A stretch of DNA of 64,000 nt from Caenorhabditis elegans (GCF_000002985.6 NC_003279.8:13020001-13084000), one strand, 5' to 3'; positions 1 through 13,174 are shown, counted from the first letter of the stretch. Numbers and translations are program-made. The notes: a model not told the origin generated them from the letters alone.

Positions 1-57
1 AGTTTGTAGTTTGTAGTTTGTAGTCTGTAGTCTGTAGTCTGTAGTCTGTAGTTTATA
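1..57. repeat. GTAGTTT/GTAGTCT heptamer microsatellite in pmr-1 intron
   Basis: About eight consecutive 7-bp units (GTAGTTT with GTAGTCT variants) lie in intronic sequence upstream of the first visible pmr-1 exon. A second short run is at 190-226. The same heptamer recurs throughout the window in both orientations. Confidence 0.95.
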
Positions 58-256
58 GCTGAATTTCCAAAACTACACGATTTCCAAAAAAGAAAATTCT
101 TATGTCAAATCTCAAAAATCTGAATATTCACTTAAATTTTACAATCACTGAAAGGCTTTTTGCACCTAAATAAAGACTGAAACTTCAAAGTTTGTAGTTT
201 GTAGTTTGTAGTTTGTAGTCTGTAGTATTCATCCCCTAACCCATCACAATTTCCAG

Positions 257-3200
257 GTCAATCCCTCGGTATCCTCTCATCCTCCGATTCCTGCCTCTCC
301 GGCCAACAAGTCGATCAAATGTCGGATCACGATCTGGAGCTAGTCATCCGTCAAGTTACCGTATTCTACCGAGCATCGCCACGTCATAAGCTGAAAATCG
401 TGAAGGCACTGCAGGCACTCGGTGAGGTCGTCGCAATGACCGGAGACGGTGTAAATGATGCTGTGGCTCTTAAAAAAGCAGATATTGGAGTGGCAATGGG
501 TGTATGTGGAACAGATGTATGTAAAGAAGCAGCTGATATGATCCTTTGTGATGATGATTTTTCAACGATGACCGCGGCGATTGAGGAGGGAAAAGCCATT
601 TATCACAATATCACGAATTTTGTGAGGTTCCAATTGTCGACGTGAGTTTTTGGAAGAAAACTCAAATTTTCCTCCAAAAAAGTTCTATCAAAAATTTGAA
701 TTTCCCAGTGAAAAATGTTCCCTAAAAAATTTAAATTTCCTACAAAAAACTTTTTCTCAAAAAATTGAATTTCCCGCCAAAAAAAATTTTCCAGAAAATT
801 CGAATTTCCCGCCAAAATTTATTTCTCAAAAAAATTTGAATTTCCCATTGAATTCAAAACCACTAGACTACAAACTACAATACAATACGTTTAGGAAATT
901 AAACAGTACACAAACAAACTACAAACTATAACTGAGCCATATATCAAAACCGATAACAGACTACAAACTATAATTTTTGGTACTTATGTATTATTTCCCC
1001 TCATTTTGAAAAAATACATTTTTAAATAAAAACGTGTGGAGTTTTTGTATTTTTCGGCTTAGGAAATAACTATTTCTAAGCCTAAAGAGGGAAAATGGGC
1101 ATCACGTTTTCACGTGGTCGCTGGCTGTCTCAAAATTGCTATTTTCTCGCGGACGAGAAAACGTGAAAAAAATGAGCGAAATGGCCTTAAAAACGGTGGA
1201 AGAGGAGGATTCCTCGTCCCCCCGGTCGCGTAGTCCTCTCGGAGAAGAAAATAGCGTGTAAAAGATGAGACACAGACAACGAGACGGTCTCATTCCTTTC
1301 CTTCGCTTGTCCGAGTGAATTTCACCGACAATATTCTGAATGGGGCGCATTTTCATCGAAATTATGCAAAGAGACAGCCAGCGAGCATGTGCGTTTTACT
1401 GAAATGAATAATATTAATATGAGGGGAAATAATACACAAGTACCTAATTTTTAGCTCCAAGCATAATATTTTTTCGAATTTCCAGAAGCGTCGCCGCCCT
1501 GTCACTAATCGCCGCGTCAACAATGTTCAAATTCGATAATCCATTAAATGCAATGCAAATCTTATGGATTAATATTATAATGGACGGACCACCGGCACAA
1601 TCACTTGGAGTTGAACCAGTTGATGATGATATTATTAGGCAACGACCACGAAATACGAAACAACCAATGTTAACCGGAAAATTGATTGCCGATATTCTCG
1701 CGTCTGCCGCGATTATTGTTGTCGGCACGTTGAGTGTGTTTTATAAAGAGGTACGGTTTGAACCTTAATTTTTGTCATAAAATAGGGACTAAACATTACA
1801 ATGAACTTATTGAAAACGCATAGATTTTCCAGCATAAGGCAATTAAAAATTACACATTTTTTACGAAAAAAAAATCAAAAATTTCGGCATATTTCTCAGA
1901 AGAGCACACTTGTACTGAAAAGTATACTAAAAAAATATGCTGAAAATCGAAATTTTTTAAAGTTTGTAACTTTTTGAAGCATAAACTACTACAGTGTACA
2001 CACGATAATTATAAGAACACGGAATTCTGATAATGCGTATTGCGCAACATATTTGACGCTCAAAATATCTCATCTACTACAGTACTACTACAGTACTAAT
2101 ACTACAGTAACTCTTTAATTGACTACTGGTGTCGATTCATTTTTTTTTAAATGTTTTTTTTTCTAATATTTTATCGATTAATAAATTATTTCCGTAAATC
2201 AACACCAGTGCTACAGTACTTATTTAAAAAATTACTGTAGTTTTACCTTCGAGATATTTTGCGCGTCAAATATGTTGCGCAGTACGCATTCGCGAAATTT
2301 AGTGCTCCCGTAATAATATGTGGTCGAAATTACTAATTAATTACATACACGTGTATTACTCCACTACTATAAATGCTAAAATTCCAGATGTCAGCCGACA
2401 ATAAAGTAACACCACGTGACACGACAATGACATTCACCTGTTTTGTCCTATTCGATATGTGGAATGCCCTTTCATGCAGATCATCACGTAAAATGATATG
2501 GCAAATCGGACTGCGACGGAATCGAATGTTCTCGTTGGCTGTGTCTGCCTCACTTATCTGCCAGCTTCTCGTCATCTACTGGGCACCACTTCAACACATT
2601 TTTCAGACTGAAGCACTTTCTCTTTTTGGTACGGAAATTGTTGAAAATGCACTGATTTTTGAGCTAAATTTGAAAAAAGTTCTGAATTCTAGTGAAATAT
2701 TGAATTTTCAGAAAAAATTTAAATAAATTCTGAAAACTCAAAAATTTGCATCTTTTTCGAAGTATATTGAAATTAGAACAATGTAGTTTGTAGTGTGAGC
2801 AGCTAAGAAATGTGGAGTTTGTAGTATGTAGTATGAGTTGTAGTGAAATAATGAAGCCGGAGACATTTTCGTGAAATAATGAAGCCGGAGACATTTTCGT
2901 GAAAGTACTAACAATTCGAATTTTTCGGAATTTTTCAATATATCGAGATTAGGCTAATGTAGTTTGTAGTGTACGAAACTATACAAATTGTAGTTTGTAG
3001 TTTGTAGTGAATTTCCAATCACAATCTCTATAGAAGTTCCTAGACTACTAACTAGTAAGTTTGGACTACTAGACAAAATTCAAATTTTGGAAAAAACTGG
3101 TCGACTACAATCTTCAAGCTACAAACTACAAAACACACAGACTACAAACTACAAATTTTCTCAATTTTTCCAGATCTCATCTTCCTGACAACAATCACAT

Positions 3201-3292
3201 CGTCTGTGTTCATTTTCAACGAAACTCGGAAATATTTCTCACTTCGCTCCAAATCGCTCAACCACGATCCCCTGTCTGTCAGCGGAATTTAA
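257..3292 (+). CDS. pmr-1: Golgi Ca2+/Mn2+-transporting P-type ATPase (SPCA/PMR1), C-terminal exons (partial)
   Basis: This is the 3' part of a P2A-type ATPase that pumps Ca2+ and Mn2+ into the Golgi. I read coding exons at 257-641, 1486-1750, 2388-2628 and 3174-3292 (TAA); every junction has GT..AG ends and keeps the frame. The first exon carries the P-domain hinge TGDGVNDA and then the cytosolic approach to membrane helix 5 ([20 protein letters not shown]). The second holds helix 6 with [18 protein letters not shown]. This is the SPCA form of the ion-binding segment (SERCA has a different DG.PA context), so the family call is firm. The last two exons supply the remaining membrane helices and a short tail ending LSVSGI, with no SERCA-like extension. 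The actuator, nucleotide-binding and phosphorylation (DKTGT) regions must lie left of the window. Introns contain foldback elements at 979-1444 and 2013-2309. Identification as pmr-1 is from memory of the family and the neighbouring genes. Confidence 0.93.
979..1444. mobile_element. Non-autonomous inverted-repeat element, about 466 bp, with 8-bp target duplication
   Basis: The ends are GGTACTTATGTATTATTTCC (left, start) and the reverse complement of GGTACTTGTGTATTATTTCC (right), about 24 bp with one mismatch. The element is flanked on both sides by the direct repeat TAATTTTT (971-978 and 1445-1452), an 8-bp target-site duplication as made by hAT-type transposases. It encodes no transposase. 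The left interior carries a GGCTTAGGAAA..TTTCTAAGCC hairpin shared with the 62452-62641 element. It sits in a pmr-1 intron. Confidence 0.85.
1127..1385. mobile_element. Second inverted-repeat element nested inside the 979-1444 element
   Basis: TCGCTGGCTGTCTC near 1127-1140 is matched by its exact reverse complement GAGACAGCCAGCGA near 1371-1384. The roughly 260 bp between is absent from the related short copy at 62452-62641, which suggests a later insertion. The interior is unusually GC-rich for the window and has no convincing coding capacity. Confidence 0.6.
2013..2309. mobile_element. Foldback repeat in pmr-1 intron
   Basis: Left arm TGCGTATTGCGCAACATATT (near 2034) is mirrored on the right by AAATATGTTGCGCAGTACGC (near 2268), with AAAATATCT/AGATATTTT inside both arms. 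The centre has repeated CTACAGTA motifs. This resembles an abundant C. elegans palindromic repeat family. No ORF. Confidence 0.8.
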
Positions 3293-3689
3293 ATTCATTT
3301 TTTTTTGTTTGGAAATTTCAAAAATTCTACGCATTTCCATGTTTTTTCTTCTAGTATCATATATTTATTAAATTATTTTTTCCGATTTTTTCCCTCCTTC
3401 CTAGATTTTAGTGACACTTTTTTTTACAAAACCATACGGGATACCCATAATTTATTCGACTTTTTTCTTTCTAGTTCATTTATCGATTTTTTCTGATTTA
3501 AAAAATTCCAAATTTTTTGATGATCTAGGTCTCCCCACATTCACATCATATACAACAAAATCACCCGAATCCTGTGAAATGAAATGATGAATCTTTTGAC
3601 TGTGATATGAAATATACTACAAACTACAATCAAAAGACTACAAAATACAATTTTCTTCCTTCAATTTACTACAGACCCGAGGTGGGCGA

Positions 3690-4150
3690 CAAACGATTTT
3701 TTCCGGCAAATCGGCAAATTGTCGGAATTAAAAAATTCTGGCAAACCGGCAAATTGCCGGAATTGAAAACTTCCGGCAAATCGACAAACCGGCAAATTGT
3801 CGATTCGCCGAATTTACCGGAAAAACGGCAATCACTTTTTTTTAAATTTTAGTCTTCGGCAAATTGTGGTTGAGCTCATTTTTTTGAAAATTTCAGAATT
3901 TTAATTTTAATCGGCAAAATTGTATGCATCCTATGAGTATGAAAAGATCTAGAAAAGTCTTGAAAAAATTTGAAAAAGGCACAGTTCCGTCTTTTAAAAA
4001 ATCCATGTAAAAACTCCCGGCAAACTTATGTTCGGCAAACGGCAAATTGGCAATTTGCCGAAAATCAAAATTTCCGGCAAATCGGCAATTTGCCGAAGAT
4101 CAAATTGTCCGGCTAACCGGCAATTTGCCGATTTGCCGAACTGCAATTTC
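3690..4150. repeat. CGGCAAAT/ATTTGCCG palindromic repeat cluster
   Basis: Dense alternating copies of CGGCAAATTGCCG-type units, such as CCGGCAAATTGCCGG, occur at 3700-3850 and again at 4010-4145 in mixed orientation. The same family appears at 15925-16330 in the large intron of the CaaX gene. There is no coding potential beyond repeat translation. Confidence 0.85.
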
Positions 4151-4669
4151 CGCTCACCCCTGGTTTGTAGTGGTGAAGGCTTCAAAACTTTGTGAACACA
4201 TATTATATTTAATATTATAGATATTTATGAATTCGTATCAAATTTCAAAATCTTGTCCCCGATTGCTTCCTCATCGTCTACTTGTTCCATTTTGTCCCCC
4301 CCCCCCCCCCATCTCATCTCTTAACTCATGTCACTTATGCACAAAGAGCCCCCAGAAGAAGACCCCCTTGAGAACTTTTGCCCCCTTTTCTCCCTTTTTG
4401 ACCGAAAACTTCCAAAACTTTGAAGAAAAGCACTACTACTTGTATGATTTATTCACATTGTTTGTGTTAATGTTGGCTAAAGATTTGGAGATTTTGTTGG
4501 TTGAGGCTAAATGAAAATTGTAGCTTGTAGTCAACAAAAGCCTCAACAAGCCTCAACAAAAAATTTTGCTTTAAACTGTAGTTTGTAGTTAGCATAGCTT
4601 TAACAATTTTTTTATAACCGTGTATTTACAGATTCATTTAAAAAACAAACGTTTAAAAAAATTGGTTTG

Positions 4670-5470
4670 AGAGGGAGACATGGTGCATCGATGAAATTGT
4701 CCAATGTTCACAGCGTATATCTCGGTTCATTTGAGCGATGCTAAAAAATATTCAACTACAAAAGTATAGAAAAAGAAGCCACAAATATTTTATCAATTGA
4801 CTGCTTTTTGATAAAATGAAAGTGAACCGAGATATGAGCCACCAAAGTTAAGGAAGACATGGTGCATCGAAGATTCGAACCCTCAACCTTTAATAGCGAG
4901 TATCTCGGTGCATATTAGGAATATTAACACATTTTGAACACAAAATCTATATAAAAACATATGAAAAACGTTATTTCAGTTGAGAATTTTTTGAAAAAAT
5001 CAAATCCAATCGAAATAAAAGCTGCCAAAGTCAAGGAAGACATGGTGCATCGAAGGTTCGTACCCTCATACTTTGGCAGACTTTTTCTTGGCTCATATTA
5101 AACATATTCACATATTTTTAACTGCAAGATGATTGAAATGCATGAGAAATTTCAGTTAATTGACAAATTTCCGACATGGTGCATCGAAAGTTGTCACTCC
5201 TGGCAACCTGTATCTTGGTTCTTAATTAAAGTATTAGGCAACTTTTTTTAAACTGCAAAACTATATAAAATCGAAGGTTGACTCTCCTTAACTTATGAGT
5301 TCGGAAAATATACATCGAACCACGGTTAATTCAAACGATATTTGAAAGTTTCAAAACGGGAAAATTTAGAACAAACATTTTCTTAGTTAACAATTTTTTG
5401 AGAAATCCTAAAACAACAGACATATACCGTGTCAAAGTGAAGAAGGCAAGAAACATGGTGCACAAACATT
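4670..5470 (+). repeat. Diverged tandem repeats carrying GACATGGTGCATCGA
   Basis: The core ACATGGTGCATCGA occurs near 4678, 4857, 5040 and 5171, with a degenerate copy near 5453, so units are roughly 130-280 bp. Each unit includes a segment like GTATATCTCGGTTCATATT and several contain the tRNA B-box-like GGTTCGAACCCTC. Further copies are at 12178 and 12352 (+) and, reversed as GATGCACCATG, near 39747, 39938, 44632 and 44791. Confidence 0.8.
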
Positions 5471-8400
5471 TCAATCGGCTTTGTAGTCTGTAGAACTACA
5501 AAAAGTTTGGAGTTTTTCGTATGTTTACCCAAAAAAAGCTTTCATGGAAAACTTTCAATTTTTCTGGATTTTTTGACATTTCCCATTTTGAAAGTACATT
5601 GTGTTTTGTAATATACAACAAGCATATCAAAATTTGATGACGTTGCAGCTTGTAGTGCCGACTAGAGTCTGACTACAAACTACAAAAACAAGCCTCACTT
5701 GACCCAACTCATTCTTCTTCCTGGTCTTGCTCTCCATTTCGTCGTCTTCTTTCCATTCTCATTCATCATTTGTCTGTCTCTTCGTTCTCTTTTTCTCGAA
5801 TTCTCTCTTATTTCATATACTCTCTTACTCATAGCTTCTTCCTTGTTTCGTTCTCTTAAAAAGGGAGGAGCAGTTTGCAACTCTGCTGCTCTCCGGCGGA
5901 GCCACTATAAGTTTCGCTTTTCCCGTTATTTGAACCCCTTATTCCAATTTTTAGGAAGAAAGGGTGTAAAAACTTTGTTTTAGTATTGGGTTACTGGTCT
6001 TTTTTTGGGAGTGAGGGAAGTTTTATGGGAAGAATATAATTTTTATGTTATTTTTTGAATTTTTACTAGTGTTGGCAATTTGATTTTTTTTTTGAATAAA
6101 CCTTATATATTTAGTTGTTTGGAAAATGTTTATGCATTTTTTTTTTAATTCATGAAATTTGAAAAATTGAATTTTTTTCAAGATTTTGGTAAATGTAGAA
6201 AGAAGTTTATTAATTTTTAAAACGTATTTATAAATCAGATTTATTTCTTCAATACGCATTCTTTAATATCAGTTTTGGTAGAAATTACTTTTCAATTTTT
6301 AAAAAATTGAAAAAAAAACTTTAAAGTTTTTTTTTCGAAAACTTTGAAATTTTTTTGAGCTTTCTGGTACTTCTTTTGTAACATTTTACAAAATTTTGAA
6401 CAACATAGCTTTTCAAAAATTTATATTTTTTTGAAATTCGAAAAATTTTGACACGGAAAAAAGAAGTTTGAAAATTATTGAAAATTCAATTTTTCAAAAC
6501 CTGAAATTTTTTGCTTTAAGAAATATTTCAGACAAAAATTTAAATTATAGAAAATTGAAAATTATGTCAAAAAATTATAACGAAAAAAATTTTAAAATGG
6601 GAAAAATTCTGAAAAAAAATTTCGAAACAAAAAATTCCAAAATTGTTTTAGGAAATTTTTGTGTTCCCAAATGTTTTGTTTTCTGAGCAGCTTCCAGCCA
6701 ACTTCTACTAGTTGTTTTTTCTTTGCTTTTTCCCCATATTGTTCCTTTTTCTACCAAAAAAAATTTCTCAAAAAATTTTTGATTAGATTTTCTTTGCTCC
6801 CTGGCTCCCGCCCACGAGCAGCAACCACTAAAGTTTTGTTTATTTATTCATGTTTTTTCATTTTTTTTCTTATTTCCACCACCGAGAAAAGTGTTTTCAC
6901 CAAATTTTTCTTCATCTTCACACACTCAAAATTGCCACTTCAGAACACCAAAGGTACTTTTTTTTTTCGAAAAAAAGTTTTTTTCTGGTTGAGGCTCTAC
7001 TCAATAAAAAATTGAAATGTTCATTAATTTTAACGTTTTTTTGTAGTATGTAGTTTGTAGTTTGTAGTCATTTTTATTCTAAAGATTTGGTTTTTTTTAG
7101 AAATCTATGTTAGGCTTAACCTTAAAATGCTCAAAATTCTCAATCAATTCTGTTCCGACTACAATTGCCAACTCATCAAAAGAGCAAAAAGGAGATGCTC
7201 TTCTTACTGCTCCATTTGACTCTCAAAATGTGCTCTTTTTCCGAAAAAAGAGCACTAATGAGATGAGCCCCGAGATGAGTCTGCTTTTACATTTAGCTCT
7301 CGCCACGTTATGGAAAAATTATTTGGAACTGTGTAGTTTGTAGTCTACTGAAGAAATTAGACTATAACCCCCCCTTTTTTTCCGAAAATTTCAGAATTTT
7401 CCGTTGAAACAATCCAGTCCTCGATTATCACTTTTTCTTGTTCAATTTGATGATAAATTTCCGCCGTCGCCGCCGCAACATACACTTATCTCAAGAATAT
7501 CCGTTTTTTCTGTTATGAAAAAGCTCCGAAACATTGAAAAACAATGTGTGATATGAGGAGATTTAGACAGAAATTCATCTCTCATGTGGAAAACGCAAAA
7601 AAAAATTGACAAGAAAAATAACATACATGCAAAAATTTTCGCGTTTTATTTGTTTTTCTTCTTGTTTAAAATTTTGCAATATTTGAAAAGTTTTAACCAT
7701 ATTTTATTTGGAAATCAACAAAAACCGAAATTTTTAGAATAAAATTAAAATTTTTTTTTAGGGATTTCCAGATAAAGCAAAGAAACGAAGCAAGTTTTGC
7801 AAAAAAATAATAAAACAAATTTTTTTTTTAACATTTTTGATTTTTAATATTTTTAAAGTATTTTTCTAAGGTTTTCAATTAAAAAAAACGGAGACATTTT
7901 ATATAAAAAGTTAACAAAAACCAGAAAAAAAAATCAAAAATAGAGGAAAAAAATAGAGGAAACCGAAAATTTTTGCTCCCAAAAATTTTTTAAAAAAATT
8001 GAAATTCCAATTTTTCCGTAATTTGCAACCTTCCGAAAGAGCCCTTTTAACCAATTTCCGACATGTTTGAAATTGGAAAAGAGCACAACCAAAGGCGAAT
8101 GCATAAAAAATGTCGTTCGCTTTTCCTTATTGAAAGAAAAAGGTTCAGAGCTCAAAAATGGAGCAAGAAATTCAATTTTTTAAAGCTCCCAATTTCAATT
8201 GTTTTAAAAATCTCAAAAAGGGGTCGAAACCCAAATTTGTTAATTAGATGTTTTTTTTCGAAAATGTATAGGAGTTACCAAAAATTATCAAACATTTAAT
8301 TTTTTCTAGATACTTGAAAAAAAATAATAAGAAACTGGTTTTAAAAAATTGAAAATAAATAAAATCAATAAATTCTAAAGTTTGAACCAGCCCACCTGCT

Positions 8401-9871
8401 TATCTGCCTGCTTTCAAGGCGGCCTAGGCCAGCCTACTGTAACCACAAAATGAGCCACAGGAGATCCCAGATAATGTCGGGTGCTACACCCTCCCCCAGT
8501 CATTTTAATCCATTTTTGTCATTAAATATGCCAAAAATCCCAATTTACTCATCATTTTCATCATTTTTCAATGGGGACACTCTCCTCAAAAGCCCCACTT
8601 ATTGACGCATTTAAGTATGTTGGGATGTGTTCCGTTCCCCCTCCTTCTTAACATGTCAATATTTACCCCTTATGACACTCATTTACACATAGCCCCCATC
8701 ACTGTAAAATCACAATAGATATCTCTCTGTGCTTTTGAAGATTTGAAGCTCTTCAGAGAAATGAGCAAAATGTTTCCCGCAAAACCTTTTTTTTTGCAAA
8801 AAAACCTTCATCAAACTTCATTCACAGTTTAGCGGTTAAAACACAGATTGTGAAAAAGGTTATAGTCTGTAGTCACCTCGAAACCCCTCCCTCTAAACAA
8901 ATGAGCAGATGTCTATGTCGTTTTCCACCATTTTCCATCCGGAAAAATGGTAATTTTATGGACTCCCCCCATCGCCAGCCTCATTCACCATTTCGGCACC
9001 CAATTCTTTTGTCTTCTTCACCCATTTTTCCAAATCTCATTTCAATTTCTGCCAGTAAAATGGTCGAAAAACTGGTTTCAATTGGGTAAAAATCATGGGC
9101 CTATTCATACCCAAAATTAGTGGGGTGTTGAAAATGGACTGCAACCATTTTCGTCATGATGCAGGTTACTACAAACTAAAAGATGTGTACAGTTGTAGTT
9201 TATAGTCCCTGAAAATCCTATCCTTCATTTCCGGAGCCTAATCTACATATTTCAATCTTTCTAATTTTCCCTCTCGACCTTCCCGCCGAAAAAGACTCGA
9301 AACAGATTGATCTATAGATCATGCTGCGTCTCTCCAATTCATACACTATTTCTCCATGACCTTTTTTCTTTTTTTTTCATTCTACTTTTCAATTTCCCGC
9401 CTGACCTTACGTACGGTAATTGTGGAATTTGCCTAACCACCCTAACGCTCTGACTACAAACTACATAGCTTGCTTGGCCTCTACCAAGTTGGCTTGACCA
9501 TTGCGGTTGAGGCTTACCCTATTGGTAGTTTATAGTCTCTCAAAGTCTCTATTTTCATAGACAGAGGTAGATTTCCATCATCAAAGCGTTTGCCATTTTA
9601 ATTATTATGCGCGGCCGCCCGGGGAGGGAAACCGCTACCCTTCCCTTCCCTATTCCCGTTCCGTCAATTTTCCCTCATTTCCATGTTTCTCTTCCTCTCC
9701 CAGCCCATTCATGTCCAATATCGTTTTGATTTTGTGTATCAAAATATGCATTAACCTTGATTTTGACTTGATGGAAAATGTTAGAATTCGGAAAAAGTAG
9801 GTAAAATCTATGTAAAATCTAGGCAAAAATAAGTTACACTACCAAATCGATCATGTAAAAATCGGAGAAGC

Positions 9872-9947
9872 TCAGAAAGTTTCGAACCCCGGTGTGTCGA
9901 GTGATAGGTGAACGTGTTAGCCACTGCGCCATGCAGGACACGCGCGC
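9872..9947 (-). repeat. tRNA-like pseudogene/SINE-like element
   Basis: On the minus strand the sequence has TGGCGCAGTGGCTAAC, an A-box-like start, followed about 40 bp later by GGGGTTCGAA, a B-box. It does not fold into a proper acceptor stem with standard spacing by eye, and a near copy lies 200 bp away, so I call it a tRNA-derived repeat and not a functional tRNA. Confidence 0.55.
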
Positions 9948-10086
9948 AGAGGCAAAATTTACGCCAAAATTGAAAATGCCCGTTTTACCAAGAGTTTGTA
10001 GGAAAATTCCTTTAAAATAATTCAAATCATCTAAAACTTTATAGAAATTACTAAACATCCCATGAAAAAACTATATCCCGCAAAAG

Positions 10087-10150
10087 GAATCGATCTCCTG
10101 TTGTCACAGGTTACAGGCAAACGTGTTAGCCACTGCGCCATGAGCGACAA
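10087..10150 (-). repeat. Second tRNA-like element of the same family
   Basis: The minus strand again reads ATGGCGCAGTGGCTAACACG, matching the element at 9872-9947, with a degenerate B-box (GATCGATTCC). A + strand 3'-half of similar type lies near 11333-11390 (GATTCGACTCCCGGC). Confidence 0.5.
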
Positions 10151-12169
10151 GCGCGCCAGGATAAGAATATTGGCCGCCACTTCTGCATACAGGGAAGATC
10201 TACGTTAAATCTGACCCAGACGCTTCCCAAGATTAAAAAAAGAAGTGCGCTTTAATTAAAGGGATGTCTGTCACTTCAACGCATCCTCTCTATCTCTCTG
10301 CGTCTCTCTATGCCTATTTTACCCCAAAATCCCCCACCCCCTCTCTTCTCTCATGTTGTCATATTTATGTGTATATATATAGTTGAATATATGTACTACT
10401 AGCACATACTTGTCATATTATTCAAAAGAGTGAGAGAGAGCTATCGAGAGTTTCCGAATCTCATATCAGTCTCGTATCAAGTCGTCTCTCGGCGTCTCTA
10501 TATCTCTGGTTGCCTAGTTACCAAAAACTTTGCTTCCTTCCTTTTTAGTACGTCTTTCACAAATTCAGTGTAGTTTGTAGTGATAAACTAGTAAAACTAG
10601 TAAAGCTACAAACTACACTGCTCATCTAAACCTCAGCCGAAGACCTTAAACTTTAAATTTGTTAAGTTTTAGCCAAGATTAATGCTTTTCAACATTGCTT
10701 CTATTATATCGGTGAGGCTAGCAGGCTACTCACTACAAAAGTTTCTTAGCTTCAACTAACATTGTAGTTTATAGTCTAGGGCTGAACTATATCTATTTAT
10801 GAAGTTTTGAACCTAGCTGAGAATATTTTCTCAGACTTCAAGAATCGTTTCAAATAAAGAGACTAAAACTGTGATACCAAATAATAAAAATTATAGTTTG
10901 TAGTTTTAGTGAGGCTAGCTTACTACAAACTACACAATTTTTCACCGAATGCACTTTTAGCCGCACCAGGTCGCCTGGAAACCGCCTTAAAAGCCATAAG
11001 ACAGACGAAAAAAAGTTTTTAGTTTTCTTTATTCCCTGCCGTCCATTTTTTGTCGTCGTCCTTTGTGTTTGTGTTTCTTTTCTGCCCCTTTTCCATTCCA
11101 AAACGACCTCCCCCCACTTCCATCCATCTTTCCTCTTTTGGCATTTTTCCAATTTTTTCGGCTGTTAGTTTTTACTGATTTCCTTTTTTTCTTTGTCTGT
11201 TTCTTATCAGTTATCGATATTTTGTTATCTTTTTTTTCGAAACTTCCTAACTTTTTATTTATTTAAAAATCAATTATTAGAAATTAACAACTAAATATTG
11301 CTAGCATTTTAAACTACCACTCTTCTGAAAAGTCTAGCTTTTGCCTTGCACCCACCGGGGACCTGATTCGACTCCCGGCTAGCGGAAATTGAAAATTATT
11401 TTTTTAAAATACCAAGTTTCATAGTTTTATTCAAAATTTATAGACCCTTTAAACCAGTTTCCGATTCCTTTTTATATTTACCCTCAATTTACTCTCGATA
11501 ACCTTCTCGAATTGTTGACACAATCATGACAGTAATCCGTGACGTGTTAGGTCGCCTCAACCTCCGCCTAACCGTCTAAATCTCTTCACGCGGCGGCGAT
11601 GTCTCGTCGAAATTCACATTTTCGCGAAAATTTCGGAACAAACATTGACGGGCAGTGGGAGAAGGTGGAGAAAATGCGATCACACAGTTTTCTGGGAAAG
11701 TTCGGCGAGTCCCATATCTTTCTGAAAATTCTTTTTTCCTTCTCTGACCAGCTACACCCACAAAATGGCTACCGGGTAAGCCCCACCCATATTAGAGGCG
11801 TGTCTGCCCTCACCCATCGCCTAACATTTTAACATTTTTAAAATGTTTTCAAACGTTTTGGCAGGCCACATCTCCGTTCATTTTAAAGATATCAAAACTT
11901 TTTAAACTAACGAAATATTTATTGTGTGTTTTTCTATATTTCAATAGTAACAAAGTTTTGATAAACCAAAAAACAATTGAGATATGAGCTCTCATAATCA
12001 TTACTTACTATAAGTATCTGCCAGACTTTGGCGGCGTATTTCAGGGTGGATATTGCACATATCAAAAAGTCTTTAACTGATAAAATATTCATTATATAAT
12101 TTACTATAATTTTGTAATTGACACCATTTTTTTATGTACGAATCCCATCGAGATACAAGCTTCCAAAGT

Positions 12170-12460
12170 TAAGTGGAACATGGTGCATCGTCACCTTTAC
12201 TTTGGAGGCTCAAATCTTAATTTAGCTTAACGATATACACACATTTTTCATTCTTAACAAATAGAAAATTACTTGACGAATGTTTTGTTAGTTTAAATTT
12301 TTTTGATAAACTCATAGACAACCGAGATAAACACCAACAAAGCTGAGAATGACATGGTGCATCGAAGGTTCGAACCCTCAAACTTTGTCAGCGTGTATCT
12401 CAGTTCATATTGAAAATATAAACACACTTTTCACAATAAATACATTTAAAATTTTTCCTG
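12170..12460 (+). repeat. ACATGGTGCATCG repeat, isolated copies
   Basis: Two units of the family described at 4670-5470, with cores at 12178 and 12352. The second has the complete GAAGGTTCGAACCCTC B-box-like segment. Confidence 0.75.
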
Positions 12461-13174
12461 TATCTTGGTTCTTATTTAAATTATTGACTTTTTTTAACTG
12501 CAAAACTATATAAAAATACATGCAAAACATTGTTAAATACCATACGTTTCCAAATCCAACCCTACCAAACTTCCACTTCAATCACTGATATTCATCAATT
12601 GATACCGTTCCAATATCCCTCCCTAATCTAAATCCTAATCTGTCTGCCCCTTCAGTGATGACCCGCCTATCTAATCCGAATGTGTTCTACATCTCATTCC
12701 ATCTTCTTCTACTTCTTATTTCTTCTTTTCATATATATCTATATATTTGAGAGAGTGTTCCGAAAATCGTAAAATGTGTCGTCTTTTTCTCTCACTCTTC
12801 ACATTTCTCAACACATTTTCTTTATTTTTTTTTGTCTTGCCACAGCTGTCAAGTTCATGACTCTTTTGATTTTCACCCATTTTTTTTAACGGGTTCATGG
12901 GTTTACAGCTGTTTCCTATAGGATGTTTTGGACAAACCGACACATATACAGGCATGAAAGTTATCTTTGTTATCTCCGACACCTATATATTTATTATTGC
13001 ATATCGCACCTCGTTTAGTATACTTTTATTGCCTTCCTGTTTGATTTTATAATTAAAAATGTGTTTTTGCCAGAACAATCTGATGAAAACCCGAGAAAAA
13101 TGCCAGAAACCCACGGTTCAAGCTAGCAAAGTTTTGTACTTTTAAACTACAAACTAATTGTGAGAGAGTTAAAA

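Noticed and set aside
4670-5470. CRISPR-like spaced repeats
   Set aside because: Units are long, diverged and widely spaced and are dispersed elsewhere in both orientations; the DNA is clearly eukaryotic.
5695-5983. Overlapping ORFs on both strands with hydrophobic Leu/Phe/Ser-rich translation
   Set aside because: CT-rich low-complexity DNA gives this on one strand and Arg/Lys-rich text on the other; no splice or start context.
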